NCBI GenBank assembly: GCA_027531395.1
Contig: JAPZRO010000004.1
Coordinates: 1 to 64,000 of the forward strand
Source: Porphyrobacter sp.
Lineage (GTDB): Bacteria > Pseudomonadota > Alphaproteobacteria > Sphingomonadales > Sphingomonadaceae
Reading direction: 5' to 3'
Length of the DNA: 64,000 nucleotides
Shown here: positions 8,485 through 18,441 of the stretch, one piece after another
How positions within the stretch are numbered: the stretch's first letter is position 1
Layout of the letters: each line of letters opens with the position of its first letter
The notes under the pieces: generated by a model
What the model was told of the DNA's origin: nothing
Databases searched by the model: none
What the model saw: the letters and a program-made list of their open reading frames with translations, nothing else
Made by a program: the position numbers and the translations under genes

Positions 8485-8870
8485 AGGGCGCGCGTCTGAT
8501 GCTGCTCGCCGCGCTCGCGGGACTGAGCTTCGCCGCGCTGGTCGACACCGGCCTCGCCAAGGACCGCTGGGACCGCGACCGCGACCGCCGCAGCCGCCAC
8601 TATGATCGCTGGGAGGACTGGGAAAACCGCCGCGACGCGCGCCGCGCGGGCGTGATCGCGGGCACGGTCGCCGCCGAAGTCGCCGCGGGTGCCGCCCGCG
8701 CCAATGCGCGCGAGGACTACGAGGAGTGCATGGCGGCCTATGCCTTTGAAGATCGCTATGATCGCTACTGCCGCGAGCAATATTACTATGATAGAGCAGA
8801 GGCGCGCCGTGCCGGCCGCCGTGCCGGTGTGGTGGTGGGGCTGGGCGTGCGCGAGATCGTGCGCGACTGA
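8481..8870 (+). CDS. Secreted Arg/Tyr-rich small protein, unknown function
   Basis: A 129-residue protein with a signal peptide (cleaved near GLAK, about residue 27), then a strongly charged Asp/Arg/Tyr region (RWDRDRDRRSRHYDRWEDW). A small Ala/Gly helix follows at about residues 60-75. Two cysteines (EECMAAY and DRYCREQ) may pair. I recognise no family. It overlaps the HdeA-like gene by four bases, so it belongs to that small envelope operon. Confidence 0.6.
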   Translation: MKGARLMLLAALAGLSFAALVDTGLAKDRWDRDRDRRSRHYDRWEDWENRRDARRAGVIAGTVAAEVAAGAARANAREDYEECMAAYAFEDRYDRYCREQYYYDRAEARRAGRRAGVVVGLGVREIVRD

Positions 8871-8909
8871 TCCCGCCGGGCTAGGTGATCTAGGGTAAAG
8901 GGGGATAGC

Positions 8910-9713
8910 ATGGAAATGGACTGGGCGACGATTACCACGCTGGTGACCGAGGCCGCGTTGCAGATCGCGGCGGGCTTTGCGCTCTACATGATCGGGCGCT
9001 GGTTGATCAGCTTCGCGATCGGGATTCTTGGCCGGGTGCTGACCGCGCGCAATTTCGATCCCACGCTGCAACGCTACATCGCCTCGATCCTCGCGGTGGT
9101 GCTCAACATCGTGCTGGTGGTGGCGATCCTCGGCTTCTTCGGGATCGAGACGACCAGCTTTGCCGCGCTGCTGGCCGGTGTCGGCCTCGCCGTGGGCGCC
9201 GCTTGGTCGGGCCTGCTCGGCAATTTCGCGGCCGGGGCCTTCCTCATCATCTTCCGCCCCTACAAGGTCGGCGACTACATCGTCGGCGGCGGGGTTGAAG
9301 GCACAGTGACCGAGGTCGGGTTGTTCAACACCGTCATCACCAGCCCCGACAACGTGCAGACCATCGTCGGCAACTCCAAGGTCTCGGGCGATGTGGTGAA
9401 GAACTATTCGGCCCATGCCTATCGCCGGGTCGACCGCACCGCGCAGCTGGCCTTCGGGGTCGATCCGCTCGATGCGATCGCGCGGTTGAAGCCGGCGCTG
9501 GCGGCGATCCCCAACGTGATGGCCGAGCCCGCGCCCGATGTCGAAATCCTCGACTTCAACGAGCGCGGCACGGTGCTGGCGGTGCGGCCCTATTGCCACA
9601 CCGATCACTACTGGCAGGTCTATTTCGACACCAACAAGCTGATCGCCAAGACCTTCGGCGAGGCGGGCTATGCCGCGCCGTTCCTGATCGAGCAGCAGAA
9701 GCAGATCAAGTAA
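8910..9713 (+). CDS. Small MscS-type mechanosensitive channel
   Basis: A 267-residue member of the MscS family with three N-terminal membrane helices. The pore-lining third helix is visible as the Gly/Ala-rich stretch VGLAVGAAWSGLLGNFAAG (about residues 90-108). The beta domain begins FRPYKVGDYI, and the C-terminal alpha/beta domain completes the cytoplasmic cage. Length is close to the minimal E. coli MscS. The channel releases solutes on hypo-osmotic shock. It stands alone, convergent with valS. Confidence 0.88.
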   Translation: MEMDWATITTLVTEAALQIAAGFALYMIGRWLISFAIGILGRVLTARNFDPTLQRYIASILAVVLNIVLVVAILGFFGIETTSFAALLAGVGLAVGAAWSGLLGNFAAGAFLIIFRPYKVGDYIVGGGVEGTVTEVGLFNTVITSPDNVQTIVGNSKVSGDVVKNYSAHAYRRVDRTAQLAFGVDPLDAIARLKPALAAIPNVMAEPAPDVEILDFNERGTVLAVRPYCHTDHYWQVYFDTNKLIAKTFGEAGYAAPFLIEQQKQIK

Positions 9714-9722
9714 GGCGCACGC

Positions 9723-9753
9723 GGCGCGGCGGGGGGACTACCCCAGCCGCGCC
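9723..9753. terminator. Hairpin between mscS and valS
   Basis: GGCGCGGC (9723-9730) and GCCGCGCC (9746-9753) are perfect inverted complements, with an inner GGGG/CCCC pairing around ACTA. The structure includes the valS stop codon and lies 10 bases after the channel gene, so it could end both convergent transcripts. No U tract is present. Confidence 0.5.
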
Positions 9754-12470
9754 AGTGCTGCCGTCAGCCGCTCGACCTCGCCCTGATGGTGGGCGAGATC
9801 GGCACGCGCCTTCTCGACAGCTTCGGGCTTGGCTTTCTCGGCGAAGGCGGGGTTCGACAGGCGGCCTTCGAGGCTCTTGGCTTCCTTCTGCGAAGTCCCC
9901 AGCGCCTTTTCGAGCCGGGCTTTCTCGGCCGCGATGTCGATGATGCCTTCGAGCGGGATCACGAACACGTCCTCGCCCGCAGTCACCTGCATCGCCGGGC
10001 CGGCAGGGGCCTCGCCGATGGTCACCGGAACCAGACGCGCGAGGCGCTCGATCGCGGCGCTGGAGCGCTCGATGGTGCGCGCCGCCACGTCCGAGGGGCT
10101 CGCCAGCCACGCCGCGAGCTTGGCGCCCGGCGCGATGCCGAGTTCGGCCTTGGCCGAGCGGGTGCTGGTGGTGAGGTCGATCACCCAGTCGATCGCGTCG
10201 GTCGCCTCCTTGCTGACTTCTGCCTCGGGGTTCGGCCACTGCGCCACGATCAGCTCGTAAGGCCGCTCGCCCAGCTTGTGCCACAGCTCTTCGGTGATGA
10301 AGGGCATGAAGGGGTGGAGCATGACGAGGATCTGGTCGAGCGCCCAGCCGGCAACGCTGCGGGTTTCCACGGCGGGCGGGCTGTCGGGATCGCCTGCGAA
10401 GACCGGCTTGATCAGCTCGAGATACCAGTCGCAGAACTTCGACCACGTGAACTGGTAGATCGCATTGGCCGCCGCATCGAAGCGCAGGTCGGCCATCGCC
10501 TTTTCGATCTCGGTGACGCAGACCTGCACCTCGCCGATGATCCACTGGTTGGCCGCAAGCCGCGCTGCCGGAGCCTTGATCGTGTCAGAGGCACCGATGC
10601 CGTTCGACTGGCAGAAACGCGCCGCGTTCCACAGCTTGGTGGCGAAGTTGCGGTAACCCTCGACCCGCTTCTCATCCATCTTGATGTCACGGCCCTGGCT
10701 TTCCATCGCCGCCATGAAGAAGCGCAGCGCATCGGCGCCATACTGGTCGATCAGGCCGAGCGGATCGACCACATTGCCCTTGGACTTCGACATCTTCGCG
10801 CCATCGGCAGCGCGCACGAGGCCGTGGAGATAGAGCTTGTCCCAGGGCTTCTGCCCCATGTTGTAGAAGCCCATCATCATCATCCGCGCATCCCAGAAGA
10901 ACAGGATGTCGAAGCCGGAGATGAGGAGCGAGTTGGGGAAGTGCTTCTGGAGCAGCGGGCTGCCGTCTTCCGGCCAGCCCAGCGTGGCAAAGGGCCACAG
11001 GGCCGAGGAGAACCACGTGTCGAGCACGTCCTCGTCCTGCTTCAGCACCACGCCTTCGCCCGCGAGCGCCTGCGCGGCCTCGGCGGTTTCGGCGACGAAG
11101 CAGCGGCCGTCATCGGCAAACCACGCCGGAATTCGGTGGCCCCACCATAGCTGGCGCGAGACGCACCACGGCTGGATGTTCTCCATCCAGTTGAAGAAGG
11201 TCTTCTCCCACGTCTTGGGGACGATCTGGATGTCGCCCGAGCGCACCGCTTCGATCGGCTTCTTCGCCAGTTCCGCGGCGTTCACATACCACTGGTCGGT
11301 CAGCCACGGCTCGATCACCACACCGCCGCGGTCGCCGAAGGGCGTGGCGATCTGGCGCGGTTCGGCGTCGTGCTCGACGTCGTTGCCTTCCTTGTCCTTG
11401 GTCACGTGCGGGATGAGGAGGCCCAGCTCCTTCATCCGTGCCACGACCAGCTCGCGCGCACCGTCCACGCCGTCGCGGCGGAAGCGGTGGAGGCCGAGGA
11501 ATTCCGCCGGCACCAGCCCGTCCGCCGTCTGGCACACGTTGGCCTCGGCATCGAGCATGTTGAGCATCTCGGCCGCGGCAAAGCCGGCGCGCTTGCCGAC
11601 CTCGAAGTCGTTGAAGTCATGGCCCGGGGTGATCTTGACGCAGCCGCTGCCCAGTTCGGGATCGGCGTGCTCGTCGGCGATCACCGGAATGCGGCGGCCG
11701 GTCATCGGCAGGATCACGTGCTTGCCGATGACGCTCTGGTAGCGCTCGTCCGCCGGGTTCACCGCCACGGCCATGTCGGCCAGCATCGTCTCGGGCCGGG
11801 TGGTGGCGACTTCGAGATAGTCGCGCCCGTCGGGCAGGGTCACGCCGTCGGCCAGCGGATATTTGAGGTGCCAGAAGCTCCCCGCGATCGTCTGCGTCTC
11901 GACTTCGAGATCGGAAATCGCGGTCTTGAGCTTGGGGTCCCAGTTCACCAGCCGCTTGTCGCGGTAGATGAGGCCGTCGTTGTAGAGGTCGACGAAGGTC
12001 TTGATCACCGCGCGGGTGAAGTGCGGGTCCATGGTGAACTGCTCGCGGCTCCAGTCCATCGAGCAGCCGAGGCGGCGCAGCTGGTTGGTGATGGTGCCGC
12101 CGCTTTCGGCCTTCCACTCCCACACCTTCTCGACAAAGGCCTCGCGCGAATAGTTGGTGCGCTTGTCCTGCCGCGCCTCCATCTGGCGCTCGACCACCAT
12201 CTGCGTGGCGATCCCGGCATGATCGGTGCCGACCACCCACAAGGCGTCACGCCCACGCAGCCGTTCGTAGCGGATCACCACGTCTTGCAGCGTGTTGTCG
12301 AGCGCGTGGCCGATGTGGAGGCTCCCCGTCACGTTCGGCGGCGGGTTGACGATGGTGTAGGCTTCCGCCTCGGGACGCTCGGGCCGGAACAGGCCGTTCG
12401 CTTCCCAGTGGGCATACCAGCGCGCCTCGATGTCGGCGGGGTCGAAAGTGGTGGGCAAGGTGGTGCTCAT
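9738..12470 (-). CDS. valS: Valyl-tRNA synthetase
   Basis: Charges tRNA-Val with valine in the cytoplasm. The 910-residue class I synthetase shows the HIGH signature in [14 protein letters not shown] (about residue 50) and the KMSKS loop in [11 protein letters not shown]. It has the CP1 editing insertion, an anticodon-binding domain and a C-terminal coiled-coil arm ([10 protein letters not shown] to the end) that contacts tRNA. The frame stays open upstream over the divergent mlaE gene, but the ATG at 12470 gives the normal N-terminus ([19 protein letters not shown]). It is divergent from the Mla operon with 108 bases between. Confidence 0.96.
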   Translation of the reverse strand: MSTTLPTTFDPADIEARWYAHWEANGLFRPERPEAEAYTIVNPPPNVTGSLHIGHALDNTLQDVVIRYERLRGRDALWVVGTDHAGIATQMVVERQMEARQDKRTNYSREAFVEKVWEWKAESGGTITNQLRRLGCSMDWSREQFTMDPHFTRAVIKTFVDLYNDGLIYRDKRLVNWDPKLKTAISDLEVETQTIAGSFWHLKYPLADGVTLPDGRDYLEVATTRPETMLADMAVAVNPADERYQSVIGKHVILPMTGRRIPVIADEHADPELGSGCVKITPGHDFNDFEVGKRAGFAAAEMLNMLDAEANVCQTADGLVPAEFLGLHRFRRDGVDGARELVVARMKELGLLIPHVTKDKEGNDVEHDAEPRQIATPFGDRGGVVIEPWLTDQWYVNAAELAKKPIEAVRSGDIQIVPKTWEKTFFNWMENIQPWCVSRQLWWGHRIPAWFADDGRCFVAETAEAAQALAGEGVVLKQDEDVLDTWFSSALWPFATLGWPEDGSPLLQKHFPNSLLISGFDILFFWDARMMMMGFYNMGQKPWDKLYLHGLVRAADGAKMSKSKGNVVDPLGLIDQYGADALRFFMAAMESQGRDIKMDEKRVEGYRNFATKLWNAARFCQSNGIGASDTIKAPAARLAANQWIIGEVQVCVTEIEKAMADLRFDAAANAIYQFTWSKFCDWYLELIKPVFAGDPDSPPAVETRSVAGWALDQILVMLHPFMPFITEELWHKLGERPYELIVAQWPNPEAEVSKEATDAIDWVIDLTTSTRSAKAELGIAPGAKLAAWLASPSDVAARTIERSSAAIERLARLVPVTIGEAPAGPAMQVTAGEDVFVIPLEGIIDIAAEKARLEKALGTSQKEAKSLEGRLSNPAFAEKAKPEAVEKARADLAHHQGEVERLTAALARLG

Positions 12471-12578
12471 AATGCCGCGCGCCATGCCAGAGGCCATGCT
12501 GCGGTGCAATGATGGACGCACAGCTGCGGCGGCGAGAGCCTTGTCGGGCGGCGAAAATCTCCCCATAGCTAGCGGGTA

Positions 12579-13691
12579 ATGCAGGAAGCCGCGCAATATT
12601 CGCTGGTGGAAGACGGCGCGGGAGGGGCCCGGCTGGTGCTGTCGGGGCAGCTCGTGCTGGCGGCGATCGCGCCGTTCGAGCGGCATCTTGCCGCCCTTGC
12701 CGGACCGGTCGCGGCCATCGATCTGTCGGCGGTCGAGGATATCGACACGGTCGGCGCATGGGTCGTCTGCCGGATCGCGCGCCAGCATCACTGCGACATC
12801 ACCGGTGCCAGCCCCGCGGCCGAGCGGCTGCTGGCGGCGGTGCGCGGGATCGAGCCGTGCAGCGATATCGGCCCGGAAATCCGTCCCGTGTGGGAACGCG
12901 TGCCAGTGGCGGTGGGCGAACAGGTCTATGCCGCGCGCTCGGGCATCTACGGCGTGGTCGGCTTCTTCGGGCAGATCCTGCTCGGGGCTGCGAGCCTCGC
13001 GCGCCACCCCTTGCGCTTTCCGATCAAGGCGCTGGTGCACCAGATGGAGCTGGTCGGCGTCACCGCGCTGCCGATCATCGGGCTGATGAGCTTCCTGATC
13101 GGCATCGTCATCGCCCAGCAGGGCGCGGTGCAGCTCGAACAGTTCGGGGCCGAGGCGCTGACGGTGAACCTCGTCGGGCGCATCACCCTGCGCGAACTCG
13201 GCGTGCTGATGACCGCGATCATGGTCGCGGGCCGCTCGGGCAGCGCCTTCGCCGCGCAGCTCGGCACGATGAAGCTGACCGAGGAAATCGACGCGATGCG
13301 CACCATCGGCATCTCGCCGGTCGAGGTGCTGGTGATCCCGCGCATCCTTGCCGCGACCTTCATGATGGTGCTGCTCGGCTTCTATGCCTCGGTGGTGGCG
13401 ATCATCGGCGGGGCGGTGGTGGGCGAAGTCGCGCTGGGGATTCCGTTCTGGACCTTCCTTGCGCGCATTCAGGAAGTGGTGCCCACGCATGACCTGTGGG
13501 TCGGCCTGATCAAGGCGCCGGTGTTCGGCCTGATCGTCGCGCTGGCGGGCTGCTATCACGGCTTGCAGGTGCGCGGGAATTCGGAGGAAGTCGGCCGCCG
13601 CACGACCATGGCGGTGGTCTCGGCGATCTTCGCGGTGATCGTGCTCGATGCCTTTTTCGCGGTGTTCTTCACCGAGATAGGGTGGGGCTGA
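12579..13691 (+). CDS. mlaE: MlaE-type ABC permease with N-terminal STAS domain
   Basis: A 370-residue permease for an Mla-type phospholipid transporter. The first 110 residues form a STAS fold ([32 protein letters not shown]). In E. coli this domain is a separate protein, MlaB. The rest is the MlaE permease: an amphipathic entry helix ([12 protein letters not shown]), then membrane helices with the family segments [16 protein letters not shown] and [17 protein letters not shown]. The stop overlaps the mlaF ATG (TGATG). The operon supports outer-membrane lipid asymmetry. Confidence 0.9.
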   Translation: MQEAAQYSLVEDGAGGARLVLSGQLVLAAIAPFERHLAALAGPVAAIDLSAVEDIDTVGAWVVCRIARQHHCDITGASPAAERLLAAVRGIEPCSDIGPEIRPVWERVPVAVGEQVYAARSGIYGVVGFFGQILLGAASLARHPLRFPIKALVHQMELVGVTALPIIGLMSFLIGIVIAQQGAVQLEQFGAEALTVNLVGRITLRELGVLMTAIMVAGRSGSAFAAQLGTMKLTEEIDAMRTIGISPVEVLVIPRILAATFMMVLLGFYASVVAIIGGAVVGEVALGIPFWTFLARIQEVVPTHDLWVGLIKAPVFGLIVALAGCYHGLQVRGNSEEVGRRTTMAVVSAIFAVIVLDAFFAVFFTEIGWG

Positions 13692-14497
13692 TGACCGGAC
13701 ATCGCCACTCCCCTGACGAGCCGCCCGTGATCGTGATCGAGGGGCTGGCCAACCGCTTCGGCAGCTTCTCGGTGCACGAGGATCTCGATCTGACCGTGCG
13801 GCGCGGCGAGATTCTCGGCGTGGTGGGCGGATCGGGCAGCGGCAAATCGGTGCTGATGCGCTCGATCATCGGGCTCCAGCGCCCGGCCGAGGGCCGGATC
13901 GACGTGCTCGGCCGCACCATCACCGGCGTCGATCTGGACAGCGGCATCGGCGTGCGGCGGCGCTGGGGCGTGCTGTTCCAGGGCGGGGCGCTGTTCTCGA
14001 CCCTGACGGTGGGCGAGAATGTCGAGGTCGCGCTGCGCAAATACTACCCCGACCTCAGCCCCGAACTGCGGGCCGAGATCGCGCGCTACAAGGTGCTGCT
14101 CACCGGCCTGCCCGAAAGCGCGGTGGCGAAATATCCGTCCGAACTCTCGGGCGGGATGAAGAAGCGCGCCGGCCTCGCGCGGGCGCTGGCGCTCGATCCC
14201 GAACTGCTGTTCCTCGACGAGCCGACCGCCGGGCTCGATCCGATCGGCGCTGCCAATTTCGACCGGCTGCTCCGCGATCTCAAGGAGACGCTGGGCCTCA
14301 CCGTGTTCCTCATCACCCACGACCTCGATACGCTCTACGAGATCTGCGACCGTGTCGCGGTGATCGCCGAGAAGAAGATCATCGCAGTCGGCACGATCCC
14401 CGAGCTGATCGCCACCGGCCATCCGTGGATCGAGGAATATTTCAACGGCCCGCGCGGCCGGGCGGCACGGGACTCGCACGTGCGGGCAAGAGGATAG
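13691..14497 (+). CDS. mlaF: MlaF-type ABC ATPase
   Basis: The 268-residue ATPase that drives the Mla lipid transporter. Walker A is [10 protein letters not shown] (about residues 45-54), the Q-loop is [10 protein letters not shown], the signature is LSGGMKKR and Walker B is [12 protein letters not shown]. The H-loop is LITHDLDTL. The LSGGM signature is usual for MlaF and its relatives. It overlaps mlaE by one base and is followed by mlaD after 51 bases. Confidence 0.94.
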   Translation: MTGHRHSPDEPPVIVIEGLANRFGSFSVHEDLDLTVRRGEILGVVGGSGSGKSVLMRSIIGLQRPAEGRIDVLGRTITGVDLDSGIGVRRRWGVLFQGGALFSTLTVGENVEVALRKYYPDLSPELRAEIARYKVLLTGLPESAVAKYPSELSGGMKKRAGLARALALDPELLFLDEPTAGLDPIGAANFDRLLRDLKETLGLTVFLITHDLDTLYEICDRVAVIAEKKIIAVGTIPELIATGHPWIEEYFNGPRGRAARDSHVRARG

Positions 14498-14548
14498 GGC
14501 GAGAGAATGTTGGACATTGCCGCCCGCCGGGCTTCATAGGGGACGCAC

Positions 14549-15496
14549 ATGGAAACAAGAGCGAACCATCTCTGGGTCGGTGCGGTCACGCTGGTGCTGC
14601 TGGCGGCGCTGGCGGCGTTCATCGTCTGGATCGCGAGGCTGGGGCAGGGCGACCAGAGCGAATACGACATCTTCTACGCCCAGTCGGTCTCCGGCCTCGC
14701 CAATGGCAGCCAGGTCAGCTTCGCCGGGGTGCCGGTGGGGCAGGTGACCGAGATCGCGCTGGCCAAGGGCGACCCCGAATTCGTGCGCGTGCGGATCAAG
14801 GTGAAGGACGACGTGCCGATCCTGGTCGGCACCGAGGCGACGATCGAGGCGAGCTTTACCGGCGTGTCCACCATCCTGCTCAACGGCGCGCGCAAGGGCG
14901 CGCCCGCGATCACCTGCGAGACCACCGCCTGCCCCGAAGGCCGTCCGGTGATCCCGCCGGGACGCGGCGGCTTCGGCGAGATCGTCGCCAACGCGCCGCT
15001 GCTGCTCGAACGGCTGGCGACGCTGACCGAACAATTGAACACCATCCTCGGGCCGGAGAACCAGCAGGAAATCTCCGGCATCCTCAAGAACACCAACCGC
15101 CTGACCGGCGGCCTCGCGGATGCCACCCCGGCGCTGACGGCCAATCTGGAGCAGTTCCAGACCACGCTCGACGAATTCAACCAGACGCTGGATGCGGTCG
15201 AGAAGCTGGCGGCCACCACCGAGGGTCTGGTGACGCAGGACGGCAAGCCGCTCGCCGCCGAACTGCGCGCCACGCTGCGCTCGGCCAATGCGGCGGCTGC
15301 CTCGCTCGCGGCGACGCTGGAGGACACCCGCCCGGCGGCCAAGCAGCTGCGCGAAAGCACGCTGCCCAATGCCGAGGCGACCTTGCAGGATCTGCGCGCC
15401 ACCAGCCGCGCGCTGCGCGCGATCACCGAAAAGCTCGAAAGCGAAGGCGCGGGCGCGCTGGTGGGCGGCAAGACGCTGCCGGATTACAAGCCGTGA
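14549..15496 (+). CDS. mlaD: MlaD-family (MCE) substrate-binding protein
   Basis: A 315-residue MCE-domain protein anchored by one N-terminal helix (about residues 10-30). The MCE core (about 35-130) includes SGLANGSQVSFAGVPVGQVTEI. It is followed by a long alpha-helical, Leu/Thr/Ala-rich segment that probably makes the periplasmic needle or coiled coil. It carries phospholipid between membranes as a hexameric ring. It is longer than E. coli MlaD (about 180 residues) but normal for alphaproteobacterial versions. Confidence 0.9.
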   Translation: METRANHLWVGAVTLVLLAALAAFIVWIARLGQGDQSEYDIFYAQSVSGLANGSQVSFAGVPVGQVTEIALAKGDPEFVRVRIKVKDDVPILVGTEATIEASFTGVSTILLNGARKGAPAITCETTACPEGRPVIPPGRGGFGEIVANAPLLLERLATLTEQLNTILGPENQQEISGILKNTNRLTGGLADATPALTANLEQFQTTLDEFNQTLDAVEKLAATTEGLVTQDGKPLAAELRATLRSANAAAASLAATLEDTRPAAKQLRESTLPNAEATLQDLRATSRALRAITEKLESEGAGALVGGKTLPDYKP

Positions 15497-15507
15497 AGGA
15501 TAGGGCC

Positions 15508-16125
15508 ATGATCACCAAAGCCGCCCCCCGTATCATCCGGCGTTTCGCTCTGCCGGCGCTCATGGCGCTGGGGCTGGCGGGCTGCATCAGCCTTGGCGGC
15601 CCGCCGCCCGAGAGCCTGCTGACTCTCAGCCCCACCGCGCGCGCACCCGCCGGCAGCGGCGCGACCGCCGCGCCCGACCGCAAGGTGATCGCGGTGCTCG
15701 CGCTCGACACCCCGGCGAAGCTCGATGTGCTGCGCGTGCCGGTGCAGGTGACCGACACCGAGCTCGCCTATCTTCAGGACGCCTTCTGGGTCGAAAAGCC
15801 CGCGCGCCTGTTCCGCCACCTGCTGGGCGAGACCCTGCGCGCCAGGAGCGGCGGGGCGGCGCTGGTGCTCGACGGGGACGAGACGGTTGCGCTCGCCACC
15901 ACGACGCTGCGCGGCACGCTGATCGACATGGGCTATGACGCGCCCACCCAGTCGGTGGTGGTGCGCTATGACGCGATCCGGGTGGACAGCGAGGGCAATG
16001 CCACCACCCGCCGTTTCGAGGCGAGCGAGAGCGGGATTCCGGCCGAAGCCCGCAGCGTCGGCGCAGCGCTCAACCGCGTGGCGAACACGGTGGCGGGCGA
16101 AGCGGCGGAATGGGCGGTTAGCTAG
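15508..16125 (+). CDS. ABC-transport auxiliary lipoprotein (PqiC/DUF330-like)
   Basis: A 205-residue lipoprotein with an Arg-rich n-region, a hydrophobic core and the lipobox LAGC at about residue 22. The mature part matches the ABC_trans_aux (PqiC/DUF330) fold: LLTLSP opening, IAVLALDTPAKLDVLRVPV and a C-terminal helix. This family forms the outer-membrane component of many MCE transporters and stands last in the operon, as here. I chose the ATG at 15508 because GAAGGA lies just upstream; a GTG at 15493 overlapping the mlaD stop is the alternative. Confidence 0.83.
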   Translation: MITKAAPRIIRRFALPALMALGLAGCISLGGPPPESLLTLSPTARAPAGSGATAAPDRKVIAVLALDTPAKLDVLRVPVQVTDTELAYLQDAFWVEKPARLFRHLLGETLRARSGGAALVLDGDETVALATTTLRGTLIDMGYDAPTQSVVVRYDAIRVDSEGNATTRRFEASESGIPAEARSVGAALNRVANTVAGEAAEWAVS

Positions 16126-16145
16126 AGCGCGCTTATGCGCGCGCG

Positions 16146-16232
16146 CAGACCACCCGCCCCGCCTCCCCGCCCGGCCACCAATAGTACCACTATTCTGTGG
16201 CGGCCGGGCGGGGAGGCGGGGCGGGGGGTCTG
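16146..16232. repeat. GC-rich palindromic repeat, copy 2
   Basis: An 87-base near-perfect palindrome. Arms 16146-16176 and 16202-16232 pair over 31 positions with a single mismatch (24 uninterrupted pairs at 16153-16176/16202-16225). The loop holds a second hairpin, AATAGT-ACC-ACTATT. It shares end, arm and centre sequence with the copy at 22-103. It sits between the convergent Mla lipoprotein and ATP12 genes, so it may also end both transcripts, though there is no U tract. Confidence 0.85.
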
Positions 16233-16236
16233 ATCC

Positions 16237-16941
16237 TCACAAACGCGCCAGCCGCGCAAAGGCGCAGGCGCGCAGGAAATCGGCCTCGCGCCGCGCGCGG
16301 CGTTCCTCGGCCTCCCAGTCGCGGCCCCAGAGGTCGGCCTGCCATTCCTCTTCCAGACACGCCGCCTGCCACAGCGCCAGCGGCTCGTCCTCGTGGCCCG
16401 CATCGAGCGCGGCGAGCGCGGTGACGAGCGAGGCGGCAAGCTTCGCCATCGCCTCCACGCCTGCCAGCGCGAAGGGATCGAGCGCGCGCAGCTTGGCTTC
16501 GAGCGCCGCCAGCGCCTCGGCGGGCTGGGGGCGATGCACGATGCCGCTCACCCGCACCAGCCGGATGCCGTGATCGGCCTCGAAGCGGGCGAGCAGCGGC
16601 TCCCACACCTCCTGCTGGCGCGCATGGAGCGGCTCGTCGGGATCGGCGCGGTAGCACAGCGTATCGGTCTCGGCATAGGCGATGAGGCCCGCCGCCAGGC
16701 CGTGCGGATCGGGGGCGACGATGTCGATCGCGTAATCGGCCATGTCGCGCAGGGGCAGGCTGGCGGGATCGATCTTTTCGCCCTGCTGCCGCCACTCCGC
16801 CGCCAGCGCCTCGGCGAGCGCGCGCGAAGGCACCACCTGCGGCGCGCCGCCCACGGTCTTCACCCCGCGGGTGTCGAGCAGCACCTGAAACCCGCCCGGC
16901 TGCTGCCCGAGCGTCACGTCCTTGTAGAACCGGCGGATCAT
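16237..16941 (-). CDS. ATP12-family F1-ATPase assembly chaperone
   Basis: A 234-residue protein of the ATP12 family, found in mitochondria and alphaproteobacteria, which binds the F1 alpha subunit during ATP synthase assembly. Visible family segments are RRFYKDV at the N-terminus, VLLDTRGVKT, the MADYAIDIV helix and DTLCYRAD. The ATG at 16941 is preferred over the longer frame. It is the last gene of a minus-strand operon and overlaps the preceding small membrane gene by four bases. Confidence 0.88.
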   Translation of the reverse strand: MIRRFYKDVTLGQQPGGFQVLLDTRGVKTVGGAPQVVPSRALAEALAAEWRQQGEKIDPASLPLRDMADYAIDIVAPDPHGLAAGLIAYAETDTLCYRADPDEPLHARQQEVWEPLLARFEADHGIRLVRVSGIVHRPQPAEALAALEAKLRALDPFALAGVEAMAKLAASLVTALAALDAGHEDEPLALWQAACLEEEWQADLWGRDWEAEERRARREADFLRACAFARLARL

Positions 16942-17177
16942 GGGGTCCTGTCGTCTCCGGCGTTCCAGCGGCGCGCGATGAAGCGCGGCAGGAAGAAGAA
17001 TTCGAGCATCCCTACCACGGCCAGCACCGCGCCCACCGCCCACGGCAGGTCGATCAGCCCGCGCACGATCGCAAATCCGGCCATCACCAGCGCGATCCCG
17101 CTGAAGCGCAGGGCGGTGAGGACGATCAGACGCTGGCGCGCCAGCGCATCGGCGATCTCGCGCGGCGAACGGCTCAT
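16938..17177 (-). CDS. Small two-helix membrane protein
   Basis: A 79-residue protein with a basic N-terminus and two predicted membrane helices (about residues 22-40 and 45-63), ending in a charged tail (RFIARRWNAGDDRTP). No named family recognised. Four-base overlaps with both neighbours (HAD phosphatase upstream, ATP12 downstream) make it a real, co-translated gene. A role near F1Fo assembly is speculation. Confidence 0.75.
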   Translation of the reverse strand: MSRSPREIADALARQRLIVLTALRFSGIALVMAGFAIVRGLIDLPWAVGAVLAVVGMLEFFFLPRFIARRWNAGDDRTP

Positions 17178-17845
17178 GCGAGCGCCTCCTCGAGTGCCTG
17201 CGACAGGGCGGCGACGGTCTCCGCGACGCTGAGCGCGCCGCTCGCCAGCAATTCGGCGGGCGCGTGATAGCCCCAGGCCACGCCCACGGCGCGCACCCCG
17301 GCGCTGCGGGCCATCAGCATATCGAAACTGGTATCGCCGATCATCACCGCCTGATGCGGGGCCGCTCCGGCCTCGAACAGCGCAGCCTCGAGCATTGCGG
17401 GATGGGGCTTGGAGGGGTGGCGGTCGGCGGTCTGGAGCGAGACGAACAGATCGGCGATGCCGTGGGTGGCAAGGCAGGCGGCGAGCCCGCGATCGGACTT
17501 GCCGGTGGCGACCGCGAGGCTCCAGCCGCCATCGTGCAGGGCGGTCAGCAACTCGGCGATACCGTCATAGAGCGGCTCGTCGAGCAGGCCTTCCTCGCGC
17601 CGCGCGCGGAAGCTGGAGCGGTAGAATTCGGTGACGGCGCGGTTCTGCTCCTCGCCGAGTTCGGGCGCGAGGGCGCGCACTGCCTGCGGCAGGCTGAGCC
17701 CGACCGCGCGGCGCACCGCCGAGACATCGGGGGCGGCAAGGCCGGCGCGGGTGAAGGCGCGTTCCATCGCCCAGCACACATCAGCCTGCCCGTCGACCAG
17801 CGTGCCGTCGCAATCGAACACCGCCAAGCGCTTGGGGAGCCTCAT
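17174..17845 (-). CDS. HAD-IA family phosphatase (phosphoglycolate phosphatase-like)
   Basis: A 223-residue haloacid-dehalogenase-type hydrolase. Motif I is FDCDGTLVDG with the nucleophile/acid pair D11 and D13, motif II is VATGKSD, the lysine of motif III is in HPSKPHP and motif IV is MIGDTSFD. The helical cap between motifs I and II is subclass IA, as in Gph and pyrophosphatase PpaX. The likely reaction is dephosphorylation of a small phosphoester. It overlaps neighbours on both sides by four bases. Confidence 0.88.
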   Translation of the reverse strand: MRLPKRLAVFDCDGTLVDGQADVCWAMERAFTRAGLAAPDVSAVRRAVGLSLPQAVRALAPELGEEQNRAVTEFYRSSFRARREEGLLDEPLYDGIAELLTALHDGGWSLAVATGKSDRGLAACLATHGIADLFVSLQTADRHPSKPHPAMLEAALFEAGAAPHQAVMIGDTSFDMLMARSAGVRAVGVAWGYHAPAELLASGALSVAETVAALSQALEEALA

Positions 17846-18441
17846 GCGGCAATACCCCGCACCAGATGGGCGAGCGCGGCGTGGCCCGCAGCATCAAGCC
17901 CGTCGGCAATCGCCGCGCGCTCTTCGGCGGGCTTGTTCTGCGAGAGCTTGAGCGTCGGGCGCCATGCCTGCACTTCCAGCTCGAAGCCCATTATGCCGCG
18001 GAACAGCCCGCTCCAGACCTTGTCCGAGGATTCGCTGGCCAGCCACGGCGCGCCGTCCAGCCGCCCCTCGTGCTTTTCGATCGCGGCGTGGAGGAAGGCT
18101 TCCAGCCCCTCGTCATCCATGCGCCGCACCCGGCCTTCGAGTTCGAGCGCGATGTAATCCCAGGTCGGCACGGTGTCGCGGTTGGCATACCAGCGCGGGG
18201 AGACATAGGCGTCCGGACCGTTGACCACGATCAGGGCAGTGCTGCCCTCGAGATGCCGCGCCAGCGCATTGCCGCGCGCGAGGTGGAACTGGATCGCCCC
18301 GTCGCCGGTCGAAAGCAGCGGCGTGTGCGCGACGCGCGGGCCGTCGGGGGTCTGGGCGAACACCATGCCGAAGCCGATCTCGTCGATCAGGCTTTCGCAC
18401 AAGGCGCGGTCATCGGTGCGGTAGAGCGGGTTGGGGTGCAT
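17842..18441 (-). CDS. PaiB-like FMN-binding protein
   Basis: A 199-residue protein of the FMN-binding split-barrel PaiB family, named for a Bacillus negative regulator of sporulation and protease genes. Typical segments are the N-terminal HPNPLYRTDD, FHLARGN, the YVSPRWY loop and the C-terminal LSQNKP motif. The biochemical role in proteobacteria is not established; flavin binding is the safe part. It overlaps the HAD gene by four bases and shares one base with the pseudouridine synthase stop. Confidence 0.85.
   Translation of the reverse strand: MHPNPLYRTDDRALCESLIDEIGFGMVFAQTPDGPRVAHTPLLSTGDGAIQFHLARGNALARHLEGSTALIVVNGPDAYVSPRWYANRDTVPTWDYIALELEGRVRRMDDEGLEAFLHAAIEKHEGRLDGAPWLASESSDKVWSGLFRGIMGFELEVQAWRPTLKLSQNKPAEERAAIADGLDAAGHAALAHLVRGIAA

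Noticed and set aside
12471..13559. Extension of the valS frame across the divergent mlaE gene
   Set aside because: Normal ValS N-terminus begins at the ATG at 12470; the extension is antisense to a real permease.
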